A stretch of 64,000 bases of DNA from Leptospira perolatii (GTDB lineage Bacteria; Spirochaetota; Leptospiria; Leptospirales; Leptospiraceae), in assembly GCF_002811875.1 (NCBI RefSeq), contig NZ_NPDZ01000010.1:62001-126000 (forward strand), in the 5' to 3' direction. A program made the translations under genes and the position numbers. Shown here in pieces: positions 57,223-64,000 of the stretch. The notes under the pieces were generated by a model, which was given only the letters and a program-made list of their open reading frames with translations, was not told the origin of the DNA and ran no database searches. Every line of letters starts with the position of its first letter. Position 1 is the stretch's first letter.

Positions 57223-57825
57223 GTGAAACTGCAAATCCGAGATGCAATTCCGGGGGATTACGAACGAGCGATCCCTCTAATTTACAGCTCGGGTCCGTAT
57301 GCTTTCGACTACGTATTTTTAGAAAATGGCAAGACTGCTCAGGATTTTCTACGTTTCGCTTTTAGGAAACGTGGGAACACCTTCAGTTACTCGAATCACG
57401 CAGTAGCTTGTTCCGATGAACTTGTCATTGGGACGATCGTACACTTCGAACAACCCGAATTCAGTTTTCTTAGTCTGGGAACAGCCATCGCAATCATGCA
57501 ATTTTACGGATGGAATTCCTTTAAGGTGTTACTTAGGGGAATTCTTATGGAATCTCTAATTCAACCTCCACGCCGGAACAGGCTTTACCTCGGACATATA
57601 GCCGTAGACGAAAAGTTCAGAAGGAGGGGAATCGGTTCCGATTTGATTCGGTTTTGCCAGGACAAATTTGGAAATCGGAAAATTCTCGCCCTTGATGTAT
57701 CGGCCGTGAACGATTCAGCTTGTAGCGTCTACCGAAAGTTCGGATTCAAGGAAATCGAAAAAAGGGATTTTAAAGATCGCTCCGCAAAAATTCCCAGTCA
57801 CTTTTATATGGAGACGAACCTTTAG
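57223..57825 (+). CDS. GNAT-family acetyltransferase
   Basis: The 200-residue protein has the acetyl-CoA loop of GNAT enzymes: LGHIAVDEKFRRRGIGSDL with the R-x-x-G-x-G/A core, and LDVSAVNDSACSVYRKFGFK towards the C-terminus. The first part (IRDAIPGDYERAIPLI) is the usual GNAT opening. The GTG at 57223 lies seven bases after GAGG and is preferred to the TTG at 57220. Substrate unknown. Confidence 0.9.
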   Translation: MKLQIRDAIPGDYERAIPLIYSSGPYAFDYVFLENGKTAQDFLRFAFRKRGNTFSYSNHAVACSDELVIGTIVHFEQPEFSFLSLGTAIAIMQFYGWNSFKVLLRGILMESLIQPPRRNRLYLGHIAVDEKFRRRGIGSDLIRFCQDKFGNRKILALDVSAVNDSACSVYRKFGFKEIEKRDFKDRSAKIPSHFYMETNL

Positions 57826-57846
57826 CGATTCATCGACATTTCTGGA

Positions 57847-58353
57847 TCAAGTCGTTTTGTCGGTCCGAAATTCTACAGGCAAAGGCACTTCTGGTCCTTC
57901 GGAAGTTTCCAAAATCTTGACCTTTGCTTTTTCTGTTTTAAGTATCAGTCCGTCTTTTGTTTCTTCTATGTAATCGGATAGTGCGGATATTACGTTTCGA
58001 GCGAGTCTGTATTTCAAAAATTTGGAACCGATCTCTTTGGCATACAGTACACCTTCTCGATCTGCGGCGATTTCTAAATCGGATCTTTTGAATTTGATGC
58101 CAGCGTCGCTAGTAAAAACTAAATCTCCATCCACCTCTTCAAAAGAAGTGAGGAAAGAAGCATAGCCGTTTAATTCTAGGTATCCCTTTTCGGAGAGTTC
58201 TCCGAATTCGTTGCTAATGTATACGCCGTCCGAGGCTTCTCTTAATGATTTCCGAAAGTATTCAAGTATATCTTTTTGCTCGATATTCGAACCTCGAAAA
58301 CACCAATCCCCGTTCGGAAGTATCTTTATTTCGCTGTCCAGCCGTCTCGCCAT
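57847..58353 (-). CDS. DUF1285-like protein (168 aa)
   Basis: The N-terminus, ILPNGDWCFRGSNIEQKDIL, with the central segment EASDGVYISNEFGELSEKG, resembles the DUF1285 family of small cytoplasmic proteins. The C-terminal part reads as beta strands with helices. No signal or membrane segment is seen. The function of the family is not known to me beyond structural descriptions, so no role is given. It is followed on the same strand by a lipoprotein gene upstream (58364-58795), 10 bases away, so the two may be co-transcribed. Confidence 0.7.
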   Translation of the reverse strand: MARRLDSEIKILPNGDWCFRGSNIEQKDILEYFRKSLREASDGVYISNEFGELSEKGYLELNGYASFLTSFEEVDGDLVFTSDAGIKFKRSDLEIAADREGVLYAKEIGSKFLKYRLARNVISALSDYIEETKDGLILKTEKAKVKILETSEGPEVPLPVEFRTDKTT

Positions 58354-58363
58354 GATTCGTGCC

Positions 58364-58795
58364 TTACATTTTGTAACGGAAGCCTATGCCCTCAATTACC
58401 TTTGCTTGTTTGCCTATTTCTGCCACATTGGTAGTATAGCCTTCGGGTGTTCCTGTTTGAAAAATAATGGGGCTGATCGAGATTACTCCAGTTCCGCTCA
58501 GGAACATTCCGTCCATCCCTCGATCATACAGCTCCTTTTTGATCTGGTCATAGTAATATTTTGTGAGCTTGCCATCGCCAAAATTACGAATGATTACCCG
58601 TCCAAACACTTCGTAGGGTTTACGCTTGGGCGCTTCTTTTAATATTTCGATTTCTTCCCAGGAACTCTTATGAGAGTATACAAGTTCCTCACGGTAAGCA
58701 TGGTCTACCACGAACTCTACGGAAAAGCAGCCCAAGAATCCGAAAGCCGGTAAAATACAGGCGACCAAAAGTCCATATTTTTCTACTGTACGCAT
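58364..58795 (-). CDS. Putative lipoprotein (143 aa)
   Basis: The frame opens at 58927, but the ATG at 58795 gives a clear lipoprotein signal: MRTVEKYG, a hydrophobic run (LLVACILPAFGFL) and lipobox GFLGC with the Cys at 24. The mature part is basic and beta-rich (HAYREELVYSHKSSWEEIEI, GRVIIRNFGDGKLTKYYY), with no recognised domain. It precedes the DUF1285-like gene by 10 bases. Likely periplasmic or outer-membrane anchored. The upstream 44 residues are Lys-rich and contain no signal, so they are probably not translated. Confidence 0.65.
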   Translation of the reverse strand: MRTVEKYGLLVACILPAFGFLGCFSVEFVVDHAYREELVYSHKSSWEEIEILKEAPKRKPYEVFGRVIIRNFGDGKLTKYYYDQIKKELYDRGMDGMFLSGTGVISISPIIFQTGTPEGYTTNVAEIGKQAKVIEGIGFRYKM

Positions 58796-58998
58796 TCTTA
58801 TCAGGGGAAAACCTTTCTCTTCACCCAATTCCATTCCCAATTCGCAATCCGGGAAAACAAGCGGTTTTTTAGGAAGACAAAAAGAGAGCTTTCCATTCGC
58901 AGATTTTTTTAGTATACTTTCGCTCAAGACGCGGTATTTTATCGCACAATTCTGAACCTCTCTTATTCTGGTACTCTTGTCAGTGCCGCAACGTTCAT

Positions 58999-59685
58999 AT
59001 GGAAGATATAGAACTTAAGAAACGTACCAGAGAAAATGTTCTAAAAATCGGCTTCTGTAACTTGGATGAGTTAGAGGAGAAGGTGAAAGCATTTCGAGTG
59101 ATGAACCAGAATGCTGCCAAAAAAAGATATTTAATCACGAGAGAACCTATCGTGGATGCGGCCGGAAAAGTATTGATTCCGAAGGCAGCGGAAATCGATA
59201 TTTCTGCAGCAAAACTACTACGCCGTCATTTTAAAGGAACTCATGAATTTAAGACCTTTCAACCGGATGAAGGAATCGTAATCATTTCGGATATGACTTC
59301 CGCAGAAGGGGTCTCCTTTACCATGGACATCGTCACCCAAATTATGAACTTGGGCGGTGGAGCATATGAAGGATTTATCGATCGGGTAGATAGCTTCGGG
59401 GACTTCATTAACTTATTAAAGAAATCCTTATTTCCAAGGTTGATTATTATAGGCTATATTCCTCCGGACAAGATTCAGTCTGAACTGCTCAATTTCGTGA
59501 GAGTCAAGAGGGTGGACAATTATCTTCGCTCAATCGAATTAACTCACACCGCATTTAAGACAGCGGCTTATTTTCCGAAGATTCGCCAGATAGAAATTTC
59601 CCAAGACGATTCAAAATCCTGGGGTAGATTCGTAGTGGAAATCGTTCGGGAATATACTAGACCGTACTTACTCGAAGAAGTTTAA
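58999..59685 (+). CDS. Hypothetical protein (228 aa)
   Basis: Starts [19 protein letters not shown]. The middle part reads [26 protein letters not shown] and then a beta-rich segment [21 protein letters not shown]. The last 90 residues alternate helix and strand ([20 protein letters not shown]). No signal, membrane segment or known domain is seen. It is convergent with the CNB protein gene, with 85 bases between them. Function unknown. Confidence 0.75.
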   Translation: MEDIELKKRTRENVLKIGFCNLDELEEKVKAFRVMNQNAAKKRYLITREPIVDAAGKVLIPKAAEIDISAAKLLRRHFKGTHEFKTFQPDEGIVIISDMTSAEGVSFTMDIVTQIMNLGGGAYEGFIDRVDSFGDFINLLKKSLFPRLIIIGYIPPDKIQSELLNFVRVKRVDNYLRSIELTHTAFKTAAYFPKIRQIEISQDDSKSWGRFVVEIVREYTRPYLLEEV

Positions 59686-59727
59686 AAGGAAATCTAAAGA
59701 GATATTCTCCGCAGGGAGAAATCCATC

Positions 59728-59753
59728 TTTCGCATAACGCAATAGTTGCGAAA
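59728..59753. terminator. Inverted repeat between convergent genes
   Basis: TTTCGCA (59728-59734) pairs with TGCGAAA (59747-59753) across a 12-base loop, in the gap between the plus-strand gene ending at 59685 and the minus-strand gene ending at 59771. A second short stem TTCTCC/GGAGAA lies at about 59705-59719. A bidirectional terminator is plausible, but a clear T run is missing. Confidence 0.4.
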
Positions 59754-59770
59754 CACGAGAGATTTCTATT

Positions 59771-62305
59771 CTACACTCTATAAAACTCTAGATTCTCTCT
59801 CAATGGATCCGGCAAGTTACCGCCGAGTGCGTTCATGTACTTTTTGTAACGATTTTCCACTTCGGTAAATTTTCTGCTCCGTATATTGGTAAATCTGTTA
59901 TTGATCTCTGCGAACGCTGGCAGCTTGGCTACTTTTTCTCGAATGCCTCTGGAGAACGGAACGTGACGGTACAAAATACTTCTGACGACCCGATTTAATC
60001 TTTGCACACCTTCTGATTCGTATCGAATCCAAAGCTGATAATCGTTCGCAAAAATATCCCTCTCGCTCCTGAATCTTTTAAATTCGGCGGCGAGTTTTTC
60101 CTTTATTTCAATGGAAAGGTCTTTGTTCTTTTTAAAGAACTGCACATAGTCCATGTAATCCGCAGTCAAAGAAGGATTTCCCACGTTGTTCCATTCTGGA
60201 CCAAGAATACTTTTACATAGTTCCCAACGGAAGGCGGCGAATGCATCCACGAGAAGAGTTTTTAGATCGCCCTGAACAAATGTAGGCAACGCAATCCTAC
60301 CTCTACTTTCCTTAGATCCCGCTCCACGATGCACAGACAACTCTTGCCACATCATGATCTTGCTACCGATAGAAGGAACTATTATGAAATCCGGGATTAC
60401 CGATTTTTGAACGAACTCTTTATTGATTCCTAAATCAGGATTGTTGAAAATTACTTCTCGATTGAACAGGGAAAAGTCCACACCGAGTATGCTCTGGATC
60501 GCTTCGGTTAACATTTTCTTAGAAACGTAAGCCTTTTCTAACGGAATCTGAGAATGATATTTCGTTAGAATAGGCAAATAAGTAGCCAAAGAACCTGTAG
60601 TCAGACGTACGTTCGCCTCGTACATCGCAGCGAACTCGAACTTCAATCTTGCTTCGGGATTGTCTATATCGGGAGGAAGATCGCTTTCTTTCTTATAACC
60701 CGCATTCCGGTTATCCATTTTGATCTTGTCGAAAAAGTTCTGGCCGAGTTCGTCCAGGGAAGTCGGAACTTCTCTTCGATGGATTCTTTCGAGCCATTCA
60801 GTTCCGTACCAAATCGGAATATCCGAAACACCTGCAATAGGGTCCTTATAATTGCTCATGAATACGAGCTGCGAATCGTCTAACAGTGTTTCGTCGAACA
60901 GACCATACTTGAGCATCAGCTCGACCGGCCTAGGAACATTCTTACCTTGGTTTAGATATTTCTGATAAGCGGCCGCATAAATATCCCAGTAGATCTTTGT
61001 AATCGTTCTGCGAAGTTTTCTTGTGTCGTTATCCGAATCGAGGGGATTCTTGAGTGACTTCAACTTCACCATCAATGCGGAAAACTCTTTCACGCTATCA
61101 GCGGGCAATCCGGAAAACTGGATAATAATCGAAGCAGAGTTTGCTAATTCTTTTCTAATTCCGCTCGCGTCCACTCCGCTATTTACGGATACACTAGAAC
61201 TTGCTGCGGCCTTCGCAGAAGGCATTGAAGACTCATATTTTTTTGCCAGACCAGAGGTCTTTTCAATAAACGACTTTATGTTCGGAGATGGACCAGGCAT
61301 CGGGCTAGCGAATAAAGTCTGGTGGCCTACTAGAGCTCTTTCGATCTTCTGCGAAATTGTCTGCAATACTGGAACTACAATGTCCGGGGGTGCGGTGGCA
61401 TAGCCGGAAGCGGCCATGTCTAAAATCAGATAGAATTTTTCCGTAAGACTTTCTACTCCACCGATCAGAAATCGAAAACATTCTTCTACTTCTTCCAGAA
61501 GAGTCCTTCCGGTTTCCTTAATTTCTGCCTGAACTCTCCCCAATTTATCACATACGTAAGAGACCATGGAAGGATCCGGAGCGAAGAGCTGAGTGAGTAA
61601 ATTAGGATCTGCTAATATGAGTTTCCTTAAGAAATTGAACTCGGAGTCTTGAAACTCCATTTCCTCCGGATAATACTTGGACAGCTGGGAAGAGTGATCC
61701 TCGTCTACGTACAATTGTGTAGGTCGTTCCGGAAGGATTCCTCCGTTCTCAAAAAAATGCTTTAAATTCTCGCGACAAAGTCTGAGCACCGGGTCAACGA
61801 TTTCGGAATTAGGTTCCGCAACAGGCTGCCCAGGCTTGATGTCCGGAAAAACGGTCGGGTTGAATTGGTAATAAAGTAGGGTAAGATTGTCGTTGGTCCT
61901 ACTCATGTCCGAGGCGATTTTTCTAAGCTGAGTTGCTCGTTTGAATAATTCTGTAATCTCTCGAAGCAAAGATCTGCCCACCATAATCCCGAGAGAAGAC
62001 CTTGCCGCCAGCGACTTACTCACCGTAGACGGTGACATAACGTAAGTGCTCAATACGCAATCTTGTTCGGCAACAATCGAGTACGGGTATCTACCTCCCG
62101 AAAATAGTGCCGTGGCTCCGGGAGTTAGATTTGCTCCCGAGAGTTTAAATAGTTCTATTTTTCTTCCGCCTGGAGCTTCGGCGATATACCGTAAAGCTCC
62201 GCTATGCAGTACATTCAGGGAATTGGCTGGAGTTCCTTCCTGGAAAAGGACAGACCCGGATTTTACAGAAACTTTCTGGTTGGCGACGCTTGTATCTAAG
62301 GCCAT
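59771..62305 (-). CDS. Large protein with N-terminal cyclic-nucleotide-binding domain (844 aa)
   Basis: Residues about 12-130 fit a cyclic-nucleotide-binding (CNB) domain ([39 protein letters not shown], then [17 protein letters not shown]). The phosphate-binding cassette is not obviously complete. The remaining ~700 residues are mainly helical and acidic or polar with no recognised domain, and include a Ser/Ala/Pro-rich linker near 355-390. No signal or membrane segment is seen. The window also encodes a likely cyclase (52418), so a cAMP/cGMP link is possible but not shown. Confidence 0.75.
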   Translation of the reverse strand: MALDTSVANQKVSVKSGSVLFQEGTPANSLNVLHSGALRYIAEAPGGRKIELFKLSGANLTPGATALFSGGRYPYSIVAEQDCVLSTYVMSPSTVSKSLAARSSLGIMVGRSLLREITELFKRATQLRKIASDMSRTNDNLTLLYYQFNPTVFPDIKPGQPVAEPNSEIVDPVLRLCRENLKHFFENGGILPERPTQLYVDEDHSSQLSKYYPEEMEFQDSEFNFLRKLILADPNLLTQLFAPDPSMVSYVCDKLGRVQAEIKETGRTLLEEVEECFRFLIGGVESLTEKFYLILDMAASGYATAPPDIVVPVLQTISQKIERALVGHQTLFASPMPGPSPNIKSFIEKTSGLAKKYESSMPSAKAAASSSVSVNSGVDASGIRKELANSASIIIQFSGLPADSVKEFSALMVKLKSLKNPLDSDNDTRKLRRTITKIYWDIYAAAYQKYLNQGKNVPRPVELMLKYGLFDETLLDDSQLVFMSNYKDPIAGVSDIPIWYGTEWLERIHRREVPTSLDELGQNFFDKIKMDNRNAGYKKESDLPPDIDNPEARLKFEFAAMYEANVRLTTGSLATYLPILTKYHSQIPLEKAYVSKKMLTEAIQSILGVDFSLFNREVIFNNPDLGINKEFVQKSVIPDFIIVPSIGSKIMMWQELSVHRGAGSKESRGRIALPTFVQGDLKTLLVDAFAAFRWELCKSILGPEWNNVGNPSLTADYMDYVQFFKKNKDLSIEIKEKLAAEFKRFRSERDIFANDYQLWIRYESEGVQRLNRVVRSILYRHVPFSRGIREKVAKLPAFAEINNRFTNIRSRKFTEVENRYKKYMNALGGNLPDPLRENLEFYRV

Positions 62306-62464
62306 AAATTATTATTAGAAGGCAAATTAAGAAGAAAACTATCTAACACTCTTCTCGGAAACTCTTTTTCTATTTTTTCGCAGATTCCAGGTTCCGAGTT
62401 ACCTTTCCCAAAGACTCTCTACTGCTTGACGCGGAGTCCCTTGCTTCCAAACATCCTTTTCTGA

Positions 62465-63610
62465 ATGAAAAGTTTCCCAGCCATCCTGAAGAATTCCAGT
62501 ATAGGAATGCTCACCAATCAGAGCGCGTACGGCTGGGAGAATGATTATCACTTTAAAAATGTTTATAAGGAATTCGGTCTTAGGAAGTTGTTCCTACCGG
62601 AGCACGGATTATTTGCAGAATTGCAGGATCAGGTTTCCGGCTCTCAACTTTCTTACAATATCCCCGGGACCGAAATCGTAAATTTATACGGGGATGAAGA
62701 GACTTCCCTGGTCCCCTCCGAAAACTCACTGGAAAATTTGGACACGATCCTGATCGATATTCGAGACGTAGGTGCAAGATACTATACATTTCTTACTACA
62801 GCGCTGTATCTAATGCATGCTATAGAATCGTACTCACAAAAAAGCGGCAAAAGGATGAAAGTGGTGGTCGTCGATTCTCCGAATCCGGCGGGCAGCAGGG
62901 TCGAAGGAAGTCCATTAGGCGAAAAGTATTCTTCTTTCGTAGGTGTGGAAGGAACAGTTCATCGACACGGTTTGACGCCAGCGGCGTTGCTGGAGTTTTA
63001 TAAGGATAAGTATTCCTTTGGATTCGATTTTTATAAGATTCCAATAGGGGATTGGCACCCAAAAAAATACAATCCCTATACTTGGATTCCTCCTTCGCCG
63101 AACATCCCTGCGATTAGCACGTGTTATGTGTATTCGGGCATGTGTCTATTAGAAGGAACGAATGTTTCGGAGGGACGCGGAACCACAAAGCCTTTTGAAA
63201 TTTTCGGAGCCCCATATATCGACGAATCTAATGAGATTTTTTTAAAAAAGTTGGAAGAGCCTCAGAGAGGAATTTTTAAACTCAGACCGCTTAGATTTAT
63301 TCCCACCTTCCACAAGCATGCCGGAAAAGTTTGCGGAGGCTACCAAATTCTATTAGAAAAACCTGATAGATTTCATAGCTTGCTTTTCGGTTTGCACCTG
63401 ATTCGGTCCCTGCGCGAATCTTACCCGAATCGATTCGAATACTTGCAAGGGCCTTACGAATTCAGATCAGACTTGCCTGCGATCGAATTATTAGTAGGGG
63501 ATTCTTTCCTTTTGGAATATCTATCAGGCAAATCTTCTTATTTGGAGATGGAAGAATATCTGGAAGAAACAGAACAGAATTGGAAAAAAGAGACGAAACC
63601 GTACAGATAA
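62465..63610 (+). CDS. DUF1343 family protein (NamZ-like exo-beta-N-acetylmuramidase)
   Basis: The 381-residue protein has the DUF1343 layout: GMLTNQSAYGW, LRKLFLPEHGLFAELQDQ, IDIRDVGARYYTFLTTALYL, VVVDSPNPAGSRVEGSP, YVYSGMCLLEGTNVSEGRGT and GGYQILLEKP. Bacillus NamZ, a member, releases MurNAc from peptidoglycan fragment ends. The N-terminus (MKSFPAILKNSSIGMLTNQS) has no evident signal peptide, so it may act in the cytoplasm on recycled muropeptides, unlike the exported relatives. A longer start was looked for and not seen in the 160 bases upstream. Confidence 0.88.
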   Translation: MKSFPAILKNSSIGMLTNQSAYGWENDYHFKNVYKEFGLRKLFLPEHGLFAELQDQVSGSQLSYNIPGTEIVNLYGDEETSLVPSENSLENLDTILIDIRDVGARYYTFLTTALYLMHAIESYSQKSGKRMKVVVVDSPNPAGSRVEGSPLGEKYSSFVGVEGTVHRHGLTPAALLEFYKDKYSFGFDFYKIPIGDWHPKKYNPYTWIPPSPNIPAISTCYVYSGMCLLEGTNVSEGRGTTKPFEIFGAPYIDESNEIFLKKLEEPQRGIFKLRPLRFIPTFHKHAGKVCGGYQILLEKPDRFHSLLFGLHLIRSLRESYPNRFEYLQGPYEFRSDLPAIELLVGDSFLLEYLSGKSSYLEMEEYLEETEQNWKKETKPYR

Positions 63611-63652
63611 ATCGAACCGGCCACAAACATAATCTTCAATCCTTAGGAACAA

Positions 63653-64000
63653 TCAGTAGATGCATTTTAACTCGGAACTTCCGAGCAACAACTGTATCGA
63701 CTTATTAAACTTTAGAAGGAATTCCTCTTGCTCGGTAATAATAATTAAGCCTAAGTCCTCTGTTTCACTCTTGATTTCGCAGATAATATTAAATCGATTA
63801 CATTTTAGTTCGCGGAAATCGATTCTCAAACTTTCATTATCCGCAGCTAAGTTCAGATAGCGCCCTATCGTATCTATTTTTAATTTTACGATTCTATTAT
63901 ATGCGAAACAATCAAATTCCTTAGCGAATTTAGAGTCTATGTACGATTTTAAGTGAATGGTTTCCTTCGTTTCTATCTTTCCGTCTCGATTTTTATATAT
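63653..64000 (-). CDS. Partial CDS running off the right edge (3' end)
   Basis: On the minus strand the frame is open from base 64000 to a TGA at 63655-63653, 115 codons, although the DNA here is AT-rich and chance open frames are uncommon at this length. The partial product is charged with Lys, Glu and Ile (DGKIETKETIHLKSYIDSKF, then IIITEQEEFLLKFNKSIQLL). No domain is recognised. The start lies outside the window. A flagellar or signalling PilZ-like protein is conceivable but not supported. Confidence 0.55.
   Translation of the reverse strand: MYKNRDGKIETKETIHLKSYIDSKFAKEFDCFAYNRIVKLKIDTIGRYLNLAADNESLRIDFRELKCNRFNIICEIKSETEDLGLIIITEQEEFLLKFNKSIQLLLGSSELKCIY

Overview
The window looks like chromosomal DNA of a spirochaete of the genus Leptospira. 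The grounds are the long form of IspG with a central insertion, a class III cyclase with a CHASE2 sensor, bactofilins, a periplasmic glucan (OpgG/OpgH) locus, several small lipoproteins with loose lipoboxes, a short EF-Ts, and many uncharacterised proteins of the kind seen in that genus. Base composition looks balanced to slightly AT-rich by eye, which fits the intermediate Leptospira clade better than the AT-rich L. interrogans; this placement is an inference. No tRNA, rRNA, CRISPR array, insertion sequence or prophage gene was seen.

Layout. 1-8.9 kb: tail of an unknown gene, then rho, rpmE, an IscU-like/pentapeptide-repeat fusion and a 63-residue protein; two lipoprotein genes, ispG on the minus strand, an 800-base gene-poor patch with inverted repeats, and a hypothetical gene. 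9-18 kb: gltB with a terminator, then opgG, a small membrane protein and opgH for osmoregulated periplasmic glucans. 18-18.4 kb is a gene-free stretch with palindromes and a strong terminator, followed by a SLATT-type two-helix membrane protein. 19-26.7 kb is a minus-strand block: lytic transglycosylase, citrate synthase, three RNA methyltransferase-like genes and a MurG-fold glycosyltransferase. 26.7-35 kb holds mostly plus-strand hypothetical genes, an alpha/beta hydrolase, a bactofilin, pdxA, a TPR protein, an MFS transporter and a lipoprotein; a WecA/MraY-type transferase lies on the minus strand.

36-57 kb is almost continuous plus-strand coding: dapA-dapB-cdaA-cdaR-acpS, a small TPR protein, a bactofilin and a small membrane protein, then the translation/envelope series rpsB-tsf-pyrH-frr-uppS-cdsA-dxr-rseP-proS, trpBA, a CHASE2 adenylate cyclase, dxs and a TPR gene. 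Three MEP isoprenoid genes (ispG, dxr, dxs), uppS and the transferase at 35 kb connect isoprenoid supply to polyprenyl-linked glycan assembly. DapA/DapB (diaminopimelate), the lytic transglycosylase, the NamZ-like protein and CdaA (c-di-AMP) all touch peptidoglycan.

57-64 kb: a GNAT acetyltransferase, hypothetical genes, an 844-residue cyclic-nucleotide-binding protein, a NamZ/DUF1343 protein, and an open minus-strand frame that runs off the right edge.

Points most worth a second look: the IscU-like fusion that lacks the third cluster cysteine; the 23S rRNA methyltransferase whose PUA domain extends upstream of any ATG/GTG/TTG codon to a CTG overlapping the gltA stop; the lone SLATT protein; and a 73-residue protein that resembles the detached tail of CHASE2 cyclases. 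The rest is mainly conserved housekeeping sequence.
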